Source: an uncultured Pseudomonadota bacterium
Lineage (GTDB): Bacteria > Pseudomonadota > Gammaproteobacteria > Competibacterales > Competibacteraceae
Length of the DNA stretch: 52,759 nucleotides
Reading direction: 5' to 3'
NCBI GenBank assembly: GCA_903844665.1
Contig: CAIMUS010000288.1
Span: 1 to 52,759, forward strand
This document shows positions 26,025-34,300 of the stretch, one piece after another (the stretch's first letter is position 1; every line of letters begins with the position of its first letter). A model generated the notes under the pieces. That model did not search any database, was not told the origin of the DNA, and saw nothing but the letters and a program-made list of their open reading frames with translations. Made by a program: the position numbers and the translations under genes.

Positions 26025-26576
26025 ATGGCCACTAAAACCCAAGCCAGCACCTACCAGATCAAGGTGACTCTGGCTGACAGCAAGCCCCCGATCTGGCGCC
26101 GGCTGCTCGTGCCTAGCACGATCACACTGGCAAAACTACACGATATCCTTCAAATCGCCATGGGCTGGACGGATTCCCACCTCCATCAGTTCATCGCCAA
26201 AAACCAGTCTTATGGTGTGCCGGATCCCGAGTTCTCTGAGGACATGCAGAATGAAGCACGGGTGAAACTGAGCGAGGTGCTGAAGCAGGAAAAGGATGCC
26301 ATGGTCTATGAATATGACTTTGGCGATAGTTGGCACCACAAGATAATCCTCGAAAAGGTGCTTCCCTACGACCCGAATGTATCGCTGCCCCGCTGCACGG
26401 CGGGCAAGCGCGCCTGTCCCCCGGAGGATTGTGGCGGCGTCTGGGGCTATGCCGGCTTTCTGGAGGCCATCGGTGATCCAAAGCATCCCGAGCATGAGGA
26501 AATGCTCGATTGGGTCGGCGGGGAGTTTGATCCCGAGCATTTCGACATCGCCGAGGTGAACAGCCTCTTCGGTTAG
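26025..26576 (+). CDS. Plasmid pRiA4b ORF-3 family protein
   Basis: The 183-residue protein contains YQIKVTLADSKPPIWRRLLV, TLAKLHDILQIAMGWTDSHLHQF, MVYEYDFGDSWHHKIILE and ACPPEDCGGVWGYAGFLEAI, all typical of the pRiA4b ORF-3/IS1096 TnpR-like family. The function is unknown; members are often carried on mobile or accessory DNA. The start is fixed by GGAGAAAG about 6 nt before ATG 26025. The open frame to 25887 is repeat sequence. Confidence 0.9.
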   Translation: MATKTQASTYQIKVTLADSKPPIWRRLLVPSTITLAKLHDILQIAMGWTDSHLHQFIAKNQSYGVPDPEFSEDMQNEARVKLSEVLKQEKDAMVYEYDFGDSWHHKIILEKVLPYDPNVSLPRCTAGKRACPPEDCGGVWGYAGFLEAIGDPKHPEHEEMLDWVGGEFDPEHFDIAEVNSLFG

Positions 26577-26612
26577 GTCGCCATGGGTTCCTCCCAGTAA
26601 GGTCAACAGCCA

Positions 26613-26659
26613 GGTAGGTACGCATTGCGTACCTTTTCCGGGCTTTGCCCGGTATGCCA
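26613..26659. repeat. GTACGCA-TGCGTAC repeat
   Basis: GGTACGCATTGCGTACC is followed by TTTTCCGGGCTTTGCCCGGT, two adjacent small palindromes. A close copy occurs at 35915-35960, with a partial inverted copy at 35989-36010. Confidence 0.7.
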
Positions 26660-26722
26660 CGGTACCGGTCTTACGTGGTCAATTCAATCGTACAAGTCGA
26701 TATTTTGCCCTGCCGCATTGCG

Positions 26723-27769
26723 TCACCGCATGCGGTAGAACGAAGCATCGTTGGGGCCGATATACTCGGGTCGCCACCATGTGGCCGGTTGCAGGGAGTC
26801 CTTCACCTGGTCTTCTACGCCCAAAACCATGCAGAACAGCGCCATGCGGACGGGAATACCGGCATCGGCCTGCCGGAAGATCGCAAGTCTGGGATCGCCG
26901 TCGATATCGTTGCTCAGATCGTTAGCTCCCGGACGGCTGTCGCGCGGCAGGGGATGCATGATGATGGCGTCATCCCGGCATACGCTGGCCAGGATCGATT
27001 TCTCGATCCGGAAATTGACACCTTTGTTGGCGGCCTTTTCGCTTTCCGACATACGCTCGATCTGAATGCGGGTGGCATAGATGAGGTCGCAGCCGGCCAA
27101 GCCTTGATTCAGATCATTGGTTTCGATCAACTCGTGCCCACGCTCGCGGGCAGCGTCGATGAAGTCGCGCGGAATCTCCAGCCCCTTGGGCGACAGCATC
27201 ACGAAGGTTAAATTCCGATACAGCGACAGCAACCGCACGAGCGAGTGGATGGTGCGGCCATAGCGCAGATCACCCACCATGGCGACCCGGCAGCCATCGA
27301 CGTGCTTGTTCAGGCGCTTGAATTCGGAGCGGACGGTATAGAGGTCCAGCAGGGCCTGGGTCGGATGTTCGCCCGCGCCGTTGCCGCCATTGATGACGGG
27401 AATGTTGGTGGAGGAGGCGAAGCTGTAGATGGCCTCCTCCTCGAAATGACGCACGACCAGTACGTCCGTGTAGCCGCCGACGACGCGCGCCGTATCCTCC
27501 AGTGACTCGCCTTTGACGATCGAGGAGAACTCCACGCCGGTAGTATGGGACACCGATCCACCGAGTCGCATGAATGCCGTGTCGAAACTGAGACGGGTGC
27601 GGGTGCTGGGCTCGAAAAAGATGCTGCCCAAGACGGCGCCACGCAGGACAGCCGTGGTCATCTGGCCACGCGCCACCGGGACGAGAGTGTCGGCGAGTCG
27701 ATACAGGTGATCCAGCAGGGGCAAATCGAACTGCGAACTGGAGAGGATGTGCTGTCCTGTGATGTTCAT
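26723..27769 (-). CDS. pyrB: Aspartate carbamoyltransferase catalytic chain
   Basis: The 348-residue protein has the carbamoyl-phosphate loop FFEPSTRTRLSF, SIVKGESLEDTARV (catalytic Ser/Lys loop), NGGNGAGEHPTQALLDL, VAMVGDLRYGRTIHSL and IMHPLPRDSR. It makes carbamoyl aspartate, the committed step of pyrimidine synthesis. It is longer than the 310-residue E. coli chain; the extra residues are mostly at the C-terminus (DSLQPATWWRPEYIGPND). It is divergent from the pyrC remnant at 27875, which suggests that an intact pyrC once lay there. Confidence 0.94.
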   Translation of the reverse strand: MNITGQHILSSSQFDLPLLDHLYRLADTLVPVARGQMTTAVLRGAVLGSIFFEPSTRTRLSFDTAFMRLGGSVSHTTGVEFSSIVKGESLEDTARVVGGYTDVLVVRHFEEEAIYSFASSTNIPVINGGNGAGEHPTQALLDLYTVRSEFKRLNKHVDGCRVAMVGDLRYGRTIHSLVRLLSLYRNLTFVMLSPKGLEIPRDFIDAARERGHELIETNDLNQGLAGCDLIYATRIQIERMSESEKAANKGVNFRIEKSILASVCRDDAIIMHPLPRDSRPGANDLSNDIDGDPRLAIFRQADAGIPVRMALFCMVLGVEDQVKDSLQPATWWRPEYIGPNDASFYRMR

Positions 27770-27874
27770 GGCGTCATCTCATATTGCCTTGGGGGCTGCC
27801 CGGTGCGCCGCTGGTGGCGGATCGAATACCTTGTACCATAAAATGCGCTGCCAACCCATGACTTTTAATCCGCG

Positions 27875-28247
27875 ATGAAACCTGTGCCTGCCGCTGCCCC
27901 TGTCCGCCTGACGCTACGCCGCCCCGACGACTGGCATCTCCATCTGCGCGACGGCGCCATATTACGCGCTGTGCTGCCGCTGACCGCCGCTGTTTTCGGA
28001 CGCGCCATTGTCATGCCCAATCTCAAGCCTCCTGTCACTTCTATGGTACACGCCCGTACTTACCGGGATGAGATCATGAGGGCCTTGCCAGCCGGTCACG
28101 GCCAAGGAAAGCGCCTGTGGCTGCGCCGGCATCTTTACCGCCGCCACGGCACTCGAACTCTATGCCGGGATTTTTCGAGGAAGACGCTGGCGCCTACAAC
28201 CAGAAGGACGCGGAAGGCTTCATCAAGCTGCATGCCTTGCGGCTGCG
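27875..28247 (+). pseudogene. Scrambled pyrC-argG remnant with two internal deletions
   Basis: Three pieces of the pyrC-argG pair found intact at 36681-39047 are joined here. Positions 27875 to about 28095 equal the first 221 bp of pyrC (about 90% identical by eye). About 28092-28177 equals pyrC 37464-37549. About 28173-28247 equals argG 38946-39019, ending 28 bp before the argG stop codon. The joints fall on microhomologies (CCGG at the first, TTCGA at the second), so the parent copy lost about 566 bp and 1.4 kb. The first deletion shifts the frame, so the 129-codon open frame is not a working dihydroorotase. Confidence 0.9.
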
Positions 28248-28284
28248 TATACCTGCTTACTTGAACAGGCTGGCTTGATAATTT

Positions 28285-29076
28285 ATGTCCGTTAACTCGA
28301 CAGTTCTAGACTTTTTCAGCCAGTGCGTCAATGCAATCCACGAAGGCAAACTTGTCCATCGCGAGAGCAGGCTGGACAAAGAATTTCATTTTCAGAATTG
28401 GGTTCGCGCTCGCTTTGAAGAAGCGGGCTTTAATTATGAAGTGGGTGGACGCAATAGCTATCCTGATTTTCGGATGGTTCACTTCGCTGAAGGTTACGAA
28501 GTCAAAGGATTGGCCTATCCAGGCCGTGAAGTCAGCTATGACAGCAATAGTCAGGTTCCCTCCGGTAACCACAATGGACGGACTATCTTCTATATTTTTG
28601 GACGTTATCCCGCTATACCCGATGGTGATACTTATCCAGTGTTGGATCTGGTGATTTGCCATGGTGATTTCCTGAACGCCGACCATGATTATGTTCATAA
28701 GAACAAAAGCATCAAGGGGTTTGGCAGCTACGGGGATATCATGATCCGGGATCGAAAGATGTATGTTGCCTTGACACCTTTCGGTCTGGTTTCCGGAGTG
28801 GCGCATACTCAGACGCTAATTCTTCCTGAAGATTTTCCGGTAACGGTCGGTTTTCAGCAAATCGGCATACTTATCCGTAAAGAAGCGGATAATTTGATTA
28901 TAGGCTACCATTTTGATCTCAGGCACAATACCTTGATACCTGAAACAGCCCCTAATCCATTTGCTGGCAAAGAACACGTTTTCCACGCATGGCGCTTGCA
29001 AGACGCATCCGTTGAACCCGTTATGATGCGTGATAATATTTCAGACGGCAAAATCGATGATGGCAAACAGGGATAA
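28285..29076 (+). CDS. Putative PD-(D/E)XK restriction endonuclease
   Basis: The 263-residue protein has a plausible PD-(D/E)XK core: HRESRLDKEFHFQNWVRARFEEAG (helix with Glu), then YPDFRMVHFAEGYEVKG, giving Pro60-Asp61, Glu72-x-Lys74. I do not recognise a named type II family. The assignment as restriction enzyme rests on this core plus its overlap with the methyltransferase gene: its stop (29076) lies inside the methyltransferase frame. Composition is nearer 47-50% GC, lower than the backbone. It starts 37 nt after the pyrC-argG remnant. Recognition site is unknown. Confidence 0.65.
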   Translation: MSVNSTVLDFFSQCVNAIHEGKLVHRESRLDKEFHFQNWVRARFEEAGFNYEVGGRNSYPDFRMVHFAEGYEVKGLAYPGREVSYDSNSQVPSGNHNGRTIFYIFGRYPAIPDGDTYPVLDLVICHGDFLNADHDYVHKNKSIKGFGSYGDIMIRDRKMYVALTPFGLVSGVAHTQTLILPEDFPVTVGFQQIGILIRKEADNLIIGYHFDLRHNTLIPETAPNPFAGKEHVFHAWRLQDASVEPVMMRDNISDGKIDDGKQG

Positions 29077-31264
29077 AAACATCTCTCAGCTTAACCCACT
29101 GCGACTAATTGAAACAGACGCATTCCCATTCGAATTTCTATCGGTAATCGCAGAAAAGGAGAGCTGGCGTAAGGAGATCTATCGACCGGTCTATCACGTT
29201 CATAAATGGTGGGCCAAGCGGCTTGGCTCCGTCTTCCGGGGCATTATACTGGGCTGCCTTCTGCCGGAGGATGGCAACCTGGAAGAGACTTTCTATCACA
29301 AGCAGGATTTCTCAGGAGTCTCTATCTTCGACCCTTTCATGGGCAGTGGCACTACAGTCGGCGAGGCGCATAAGCTAGGCTGCATTGCCTTGGGGCGTGA
29401 CATCAATTCTGTAGCTTGCGAAAGCGTGCGTGTCGCACTGGGTCCGCTTGACCGCAACCGCTTGCAAAAGGCCTTTTTGCAACTCGCCGCTACGGTTGGC
29501 GTGCGCATTAGGGATCTGTACCAATCTATGGATGAGCATGGGCGGTATTGTGACGCCCTGTACTATTTTTGGGTCAAACAAATAAAATGTCCGCATTGTG
29601 CTGCCGGTGTAGACCTCTTTCCCACCCGAATCATCGCGCGTAACGCCTACCCCGACCGCAAACCCGAAATTCAAGTCTGTTGTCCTCGTTGCGGTGATCT
29701 TTTCCCGGCACTGAATCACGATAAGCACGTACACTGCCGTTCCTGTCAACTGGAATTTGATCCGCACGTTGGGCCTGCCTCTGGCACTAAAGCAACCTGT
29801 TCCGTCTGTACTCATACTTTTTCGATTGCCGAGGCGGTGCGCGCTTCTGGCAAACCGCCTGTACACCGGCTCTACGGTAAACTCTTATTGACATCGGAAG
29901 GAAAAAAGCGCTATCTGCCTGCTACACCGACTGATATCCAGGCTTATAATGAATGTTCCGCGCTCCTTCAGGACGAATTAAGACGAGGTGCTATTCGCCT
30001 GCCTGAGACTGTATTAACAGATGGATTTAATACTCGCCAAGCGCTCGGCTATAATTATTGTAACTGGCGTGATTTCTTCAATGATCGGCAATTGCTTGTC
30101 CTGGGTTGGTTGCAGGAGGCAATAGCCGATTTATCGGATGTTCCGACAAGAGATGCTGTACTCTTGCTCTTCTCGGGTGTGCTGGAGTTCAATAATTTAT
30201 TTGCTTCCTACAAAGGCGAAGGTACTGGCGCCGTCCGGCACATGTTCGCCCATCACATTCTCAAACCGGAACGTACCCCTATCGAAGCCAACGTATGGGG
30301 TACGCCGAAAAGTTCCGGGTCATTCTCAAATCTGTTCAAAACCCGTTTGATGCGTGCTGTGGCTTATCGTAACGCTCCTTTCGAGGTAGCATTCAACAGT
30401 TCGACCAAGCATCAACTTGCCAGTGCCCCTTTTTCCGGCTGTGTGGAAAACGCTTGGCCGACACAAAGGGATTTCAAGCCGCGTGGTATCTATCTTTCAT
30501 GTGGCAGTTCCGATGAAACCGGCCTGCCGGATGGTTGTGTCGATTTTATTGTCACAGACCCGCCGTTTTTCGATAACGTCCATTACTCTGAATTGGCGGA
30601 TTTTTTCCACGCCTGGCAGCGCCTGCATCCAAGGGGCTTTATTAATGACACACCAACCACCCGCCATCCATACGAGGTACAGGATACCGATGCGAACGCG
30701 TTCGCCGCCAAGCTTCTTGCTGTTTTCAGTGAGTGCCATCGGGTGTTGAAAGACAATGGTTTACTGGTGTTTACCTATCACCATTCGCGGGCGGAAGGCT
30801 GGATATCTCTGCTGGAAGCCGTCGTTGGGGCGGGTTTTTCGGTTATTAACACCCATCCTGTTAAATCGGAGATGTCTGTGGCTGTGCCCAAATCTCAAGC
30901 TAAAGAACCGATTCAACTCGATGTAATACTGGTTTGTAAAAAAAGGGAACATGATTCTCGTACTGCCTTGGAGCCATCGCAGGCTCTTGCCGAAGCAACA
31001 CAACAGTCTACCCAAAAACTGTGCCGGCTTACAGGCGCTGGTCTAAAACTTTCGCGGAATGATCGGCGGATTGTTATTTTCAGCCAGTTTATTGCCGCTA
31101 TGGGTCCAGTGGTTTCAGCCGCGAGAGCAATTGATACTTTGCTGCAACAACAATCAAAGCTGGAGGAAATAGCTGAACACGTCCTTGTTGGGACAGGCAC
31201 AATGGAAGATTCAGAAAACATGCCCGAATCTATTGACAAGCAACAGATGGAGTTCACTTTTTGA
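29057..31264 (+). CDS. Zinc-ribbon-containing DNA methyltransferase (DUF1156/COG1743-like)
   Basis: The roughly 735-residue protein has the SAM motif I FDPFMGSGTTVGEA (numbering from ATG 29060, about 90-103) preceded by HVHKWWAKRLGSVFRGIIL, and motif IV TDPPFFDNVHYSEL (about 499-512), a DPPY variant typical of amino-methyltransferases. The insert between them carries zinc-ribbon cysteines CPHC (177), CPRC (208), CRSC (226) and CSVC (247). The order motif I then IV suggests a beta-like class. It overlaps the nuclease gene by about 20 nt (starts ATG 29057 or 29060; GTG 29030 is also open). Together they form a two-gene restriction-modification system. Confidence 0.82.
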   Translation: MMANRDKNISQLNPLRLIETDAFPFEFLSVIAEKESWRKEIYRPVYHVHKWWAKRLGSVFRGIILGCLLPEDGNLEETFYHKQDFSGVSIFDPFMGSGTTVGEAHKLGCIALGRDINSVACESVRVALGPLDRNRLQKAFLQLAATVGVRIRDLYQSMDEHGRYCDALYYFWVKQIKCPHCAAGVDLFPTRIIARNAYPDRKPEIQVCCPRCGDLFPALNHDKHVHCRSCQLEFDPHVGPASGTKATCSVCTHTFSIAEAVRASGKPPVHRLYGKLLLTSEGKKRYLPATPTDIQAYNECSALLQDELRRGAIRLPETVLTDGFNTRQALGYNYCNWRDFFNDRQLLVLGWLQEAIADLSDVPTRDAVLLLFSGVLEFNNLFASYKGEGTGAVRHMFAHHILKPERTPIEANVWGTPKSSGSFSNLFKTRLMRAVAYRNAPFEVAFNSSTKHQLASAPFSGCVENAWPTQRDFKPRGIYLSCGSSDETGLPDGCVDFIVTDPPFFDNVHYSELADFFHAWQRLHPRGFINDTPTTRHPYEVQDTDANAFAAKLLAVFSECHRVLKDNGLLVFTYHHSRAEGWISLLEAVVGAGFSVINTHPVKSEMSVAVPKSQAKEPIQLDVILVCKKREHDSRTALEPSQALAEATQQSTQKLCRLTGAGLKLSRNDRRIVIFSQFIAAMGPVVSAARAIDTLLQQQSKLEEIAEHVLVGTGTMEDSENMPESIDKQQMEFTF

Positions 31265-31271
31265 TTAATTT

Positions 31272-31511
31272 TTATGAGAGGGGACTAATAACCGTTGCTC
31301 CGTGACTTGGCGCCTGTCTTTCCCGGCCGATGGCCTGGAGAATGGCCAGATTCTCCGGCGATAGCAGTTTCACCAACGCTTCCGCCGAAACACCCCCCGT
31401 GTCTGCCTGTAACGCGGTTTCCTCAGAATCGAACCAGTATTTCGGAGCGCCTTTCGCTACCGCCGGGTCGCGAATGACCTGCTGCGTCCAGGCCATAAAT
31501 TCGCCAACAGT
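31272..31511 (-). pseudogene. Fragment of a predicted transcriptional regulator/antitoxin
   Basis: Read on the minus strand, TVGEFMAWTQQVIRDPAVAKG, then KYWFDSEETALQ and LVKLLSPENLAILQAIGRER, resembles the start and first helices of small winged-helix regulators of the HVO_A0114/antitoxin type. The remaining DNA-binding helices are missing; the frame ends at PLS. I therefore treat it as a truncated remnant convergent with the methyltransferase gene. Confidence 0.45.
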
Positions 31512-31526
31512 ACCAATCTTAATAAG

Positions 31527-31697
31527 TCATGGGGGAGCCCTTTCTCGTTCATGACTTGTTTGACTTCCTGCCAGAAGGTCCAGATCATCATTTCGGCCAG
31601 CCGGAGGAACCTGGATTACGCTTCGCAAGCTCCGCTCCATCCAGGCTACGCCGGCTATCCAGCGACCATCCTCTTCCCGTTCAATCTCGATAATCAT
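31527..31697 (-). pseudogene. HicB-like antitoxin start interrupted by a dispersed repeat
   Basis: The frame begins MIIEIEREEDGRWIA, the usual opening of HicB-type antitoxins. It then runs into the 52-bp repeat at 31601-31652 and continues as unrelated sequence to a stop after 56 codons. The normal HicB core is absent. Confidence 0.5.
31601..31652. repeat. 52-bp dispersed repeat, inverted copy of 39065-39116
   Basis: In the reverse direction it reads GGCGTAGCCTGGATGGAGCG and ends GGTTCCTCCGG. It matches 39065-39116 at about 48 of 52 positions. It interrupts the HicB-like frame. Confidence 0.8.
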
Positions 31698-31721
31698 CGC
31701 TTCTTATCTCAACGTGCGAGT

Positions 31722-31783
31722 GCCTAACGACTAAGCTCAGCGGCGCGCGCCTTTGGCGCGTCCGCTGGAGCGCCGTGTTGGGC
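31722..31783 (-). other. attC recombination site 1
   Basis: On the minus strand this 62-bp imperfect palindrome starts GCCCAAC (fits RYYYAAC) and ends GTTAGGC (fits GTTRRRY). The inner boxes CGCTCCAGCGGACGCGCC and CGCGCGCCGCTGAGCTTAGTC can fold on each other. This is the architecture of an integron cassette recombination site. It lies 33 nt after the stop of the ApeA-like gene, at the position expected for that cassette's own attC. Confidence 0.85.
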
Positions 31784-31816
31784 TTTGGCCATCTCTGCAA
31801 TAGTTGCAAAATGATT

Positions 31817-33325
31817 TTACTCCTCCTTCTCAGAATCTGTTGCAACGCGGATCGAATAAAATGCGGACTCGCCGACTTGCCCCGGTTTGGGGCTTACCGG
31901 ATTGTCCGAATTCCAGCGGAAATTATGAATACGGTGATTCCTTGCAAATAGCTGGGCGACTTTGTTGGAGGCGAAGCCTAATTCAATCAAAAGGCATGCA
32001 GCAATCAGATGCATCAGCGTCGTGCTGACGAAATAAAGGTCCGAGTGTGTAGCGGCTTTTTTTTGTTGCTTGCCATCCCAGTGAGTGAAGTAGTTTCTCG
32101 TATGTTTTACTGTCGTCGCAAAGCCTACTTTATCGGCGACAAGTAACGATGTTGTCGGCTCTAACGCTTCCAGCAGTTCTTCAAGGCGGTTTTGTAGCGT
32201 CGGGGAATTAGACCACGTTAGCTTTTCGCGGAGCCATTCCCTTTCACTTTCGGGTACCGCGTCAATAATGCGTCTGGTTCTATCTCTCCATTCATCCCGG
32301 GGCAGGATGGCGTTGTTGAAACGTGACCTATGATATAGCTCGGCCGCTTGCGCTAAGCTTAAAAATTCTTCTTCGAGATACTGTTCTCTAATGCTTGTCA
32401 CCGAGGAGTATAGGTTACAAACCATAGGAATATCTTTGATTATGCGGAACCAGTTGTTCACAAGTGGCCCCAAACTACCCCCCTCGATGTCTGTTTTTGC
32501 GAACAGCGTATCCTCAACAATCAGTTCTTTGTCATTTTCCTTTGTTTTTCTTCCCTTGAAGTAAACTCTGCATTCTTTGGGTTTCGTTGTCTCGCGTTCG
32601 TCAAAAACGCTAAATCGGGATATATCAATGGGCCTATCCATTGCGAGAGAGAACAAATCGCGCATGGGGCGAATAATATCAAGCCACCACTCAATGACCG
32701 ATTTTGGAGCGTTCGCAGCAATATCGAGATACGCCATCGGAGTTAATGTAACGGGCGTTAAAATACCTCCCTGAGTGTTGAGCCCAAACAATATCTTGAA
32801 TTCTAAGTCATTAGCCAAAAAGGTCTCTTCTGGGAGCGAGCGATACTTGTAAACTAGCTCATTTCCAATGGGCTTCCCCTTATCGTCCTTCCAGAATGTG
32901 ATGGTACGATCAACGATAATCTGCCTTAGCCACTCCGAAAAATGCTGAAACTGCAACCGAATTCGGCGGAAGCGGGCTTCGTCTTCTGACTCAAACAGTG
33001 CATCAAATATCAAGAAGTCGGCTTGGTTTTTCTGGAAGTTAATGAGAGTCGCGGGGCCGAGTTCGGTCCTTCCGCAGATGATCGGAAAGAACTCATTAAA
33101 GCTACGGTCTGTGTAGATGCCGTTTTCTGGCTTCGTGAGGAAGCCCAGATTATCGAATAGCTTTAGACAGGGACGTTCATCTTTTGAAACAAGTAGTACG
33201 CCGGGATGATGTGGCTGATCTCTTCCCGGCACCCACCATTTGCCTAAAACATCTATCTCCTCGGTTTCACCTAGAGGCATATAGTAGTCCTGCAGTAGAG
33301 AACTCCCATAACGATCACTTTTCAC
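31817..33325 (-). CDS. apeA: ApeA-type HEPN anti-phage defence protein
   Basis: The 502-residue protein has an ApeA N-terminal-like domain (VLGKWWVPG, then HHPGVLLV, FPIICGRTELGPATLI, RIRLQFQHFSEWL) and a C-terminal HEPN domain. The HEPN part runs from FLSLAQAAELYHRSRF to the RNase motif RNYFTH (Arg410-x4-His415). ApeA proteins stop phage by abortive infection, probably through HEPN RNase activity (family knowledge). The start is GTG 33325; the next Met is residue 16. It is flanked by attC sites 1 and 2, so it forms a 1.7-kb integron cassette with one gene. Confidence 0.8.
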   Translation of the reverse strand: MKSDRYGSSLLQDYYMPLGETEEIDVLGKWWVPGRDQPHHPGVLLVSKDERPCLKLFDNLGFLTKPENGIYTDRSFNEFFPIICGRTELGPATLINFQKNQADFLIFDALFESEDEARFRRIRLQFQHFSEWLRQIIVDRTITFWKDDKGKPIGNELVYKYRSLPEETFLANDLEFKILFGLNTQGGILTPVTLTPMAYLDIAANAPKSVIEWWLDIIRPMRDLFSLAMDRPIDISRFSVFDERETTKPKECRVYFKGRKTKENDKELIVEDTLFAKTDIEGGSLGPLVNNWFRIIKDIPMVCNLYSSVTSIREQYLEEEFLSLAQAAELYHRSRFNNAILPRDEWRDRTRRIIDAVPESEREWLREKLTWSNSPTLQNRLEELLEALEPTTSLLVADKVGFATTVKHTRNYFTHWDGKQQKKAATHSDLYFVSTTLMHLIAACLLIELGFASNKVAQLFARNHRIHNFRWNSDNPVSPKPGQVGESAFYSIRVATDSEKEE

Positions 33326-33426
33326 TACACCAAGGATGCGTACCGGATTACAGGATCATTTTTTCGGTTTTTCAACAAAATAATGGGTGGCCAGTTGTCT
33401 TGCCAGTTACCTTCTGGGGATGTTGA

Positions 33427-33484
33427 GCCTAACGTTCAGCATCAGCCGCGCGCGTAGCGCGTCGGCTGCATGCTTTTGTTAGGG
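33427..33484 (-). other. attC recombination site 2
   Basis: The minus strand of this 58-bp site starts CCCTAAC (first base departs from RYYYAAC) and ends GTTAGGC (fits GTTRRRY). The arms CAGCCGACGCG and CGCGCGGCTG pair. It sits 58 nt after the VapC-like stop and marks the boundary between two cassettes. Confidence 0.8.
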
Positions 33485-33542
33485 CTATCGGAATAAATCG
33501 AGCCTGGCTTCTTTTTCCTAAATTTCGCCAAATCCATCCGAG

Positions 33543-33971
33543 CTACCCTGGCTGATAATCGGACAGTAATTGGATATTGCCTATGTCTTTGGCTTTCCGA
33601 AAATACTGTTCATCAGCGGTTATCAACAAAGCGCCTGAGTGCAAAGCCACGGTATGGTAAAGGGTATCGAAGAGGTGATGGTTAAGGCGTATCGCTAGAG
33701 AACACGCGATCTTCCATAATGGTTGAGTTTCGGCCACGGAAATTATGCCCAATTCCTGCAAATCTGCAATGTCATCGACAATCGTGTCTGGCTTGAGGCG
33801 AACACCGACCGCCGCGACTTCGGCTAACCAATGGAAAGGCTGCCGCATAACTATTGTACCTGCCCGCAAAGCAGACAGCAAAGCTAAAGCCTCCGCTACG
33901 TTGTGTTCGTCGGGGTTTTCGGGAATCAGCCATTTGACAATCACGCTCGCGTCCAAGACATACTGGCTCAT
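33543..33971 (-). CDS. vapC: PIN-domain toxin, VapC family
   Basis: The 142-residue protein starts YVLDASVIVKWLIPENPDE with the first PIN acidic residue. Further acidic residues occur in LNHHLFDTLYHTVALHSGALLITADEQYFRKA, the C-terminal part of the PIN active site. VapC toxins are Mg-dependent RNases that cut tRNA or rRNA. The start overlaps the antitoxin stop (ATGA), so they are coupled. It is in the second integron cassette. Confidence 0.88.
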   Translation of the reverse strand: MSQYVLDASVIVKWLIPENPDEHNVAEALALLSALRAGTIVMRQPFHWLAEVAAVGVRLKPDTIVDDIADLQELGIISVAETQPLWKIACSLAIRLNHHLFDTLYHTVALHSGALLITADEQYFRKAKDIGNIQLLSDYQPG

Positions 33972-34198
33972 GGCCGTCCTGCCAAGCGGGCGGCCTGGAC
34001 TTCCTCCGCACTGACTGGCTTTGTAGCTGCCCGCCGAGCCAACAGCCTATCGACGGCTTCGGCGCGGCGACGCAGGGTTTCCTGCTCCAAAGCTTCCCGC
34101 AACAGCCGGGCAAGCATTTCTTCGATGGCTTGGCCGACAAAGATTTTCTCACAACGGTCTTTCACATCGTCGGGTATATCGATTGTTAGGGTCGCCAT
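33968..34198 (-). CDS. vapB: VapB-like antitoxin
   Basis: The 76-residue protein begins MATLTIDIPDDVKDRCEKI, a ribbon-helix-helix-type opening, followed by helices rich in Arg and Glu that would bind and cover the toxin (LLREALEQETLRRRAEAV). It is directly upstream of, and overlaps by 4 nt, the PIN toxin gene. Likely it represses its own operon. Confidence 0.8.
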   Translation of the reverse strand: MATLTIDIPDDVKDRCEKIFVGQAIEEMLARLLREALEQETLRRRAEAVDRLLARRAATKPVSAEEVQAARLAGRP

Positions 34199-34254
34199 GT
34201 CGGTTGTCCGTGGTTGGTTGTTGGGAACATTGTAGCGGTTTCTTGTGGTTTAGC

Positions 34255-34288
34255 GTAGGTAAACGATAGAGCCGTTTGCCCACCCTAC
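34255..34288. repeat. Small palindromic repeat inside the second cassette
   Basis: GTAGGTAAACG and CGTTTGCCCACCCTAC pair around ATAGAGC. It occupies the 100-bp gap between the antitoxin gene and the upstream gene, where a further attC site might once have been. Confidence 0.45.
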
Positions 34289-34300
34289 CGGGCTACCGGG

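Noticed and set aside
27875-28264. Short dihydroorotase gene
   Set aside because: The frame shifts at the first deletion joint, so only the first 70 or so residues are PyrC; it is a remnant.
28285-31264. Restriction-modification genes as part of the cassette array
   Set aside because: They run on the opposite strand and no attC site lies between or before them.
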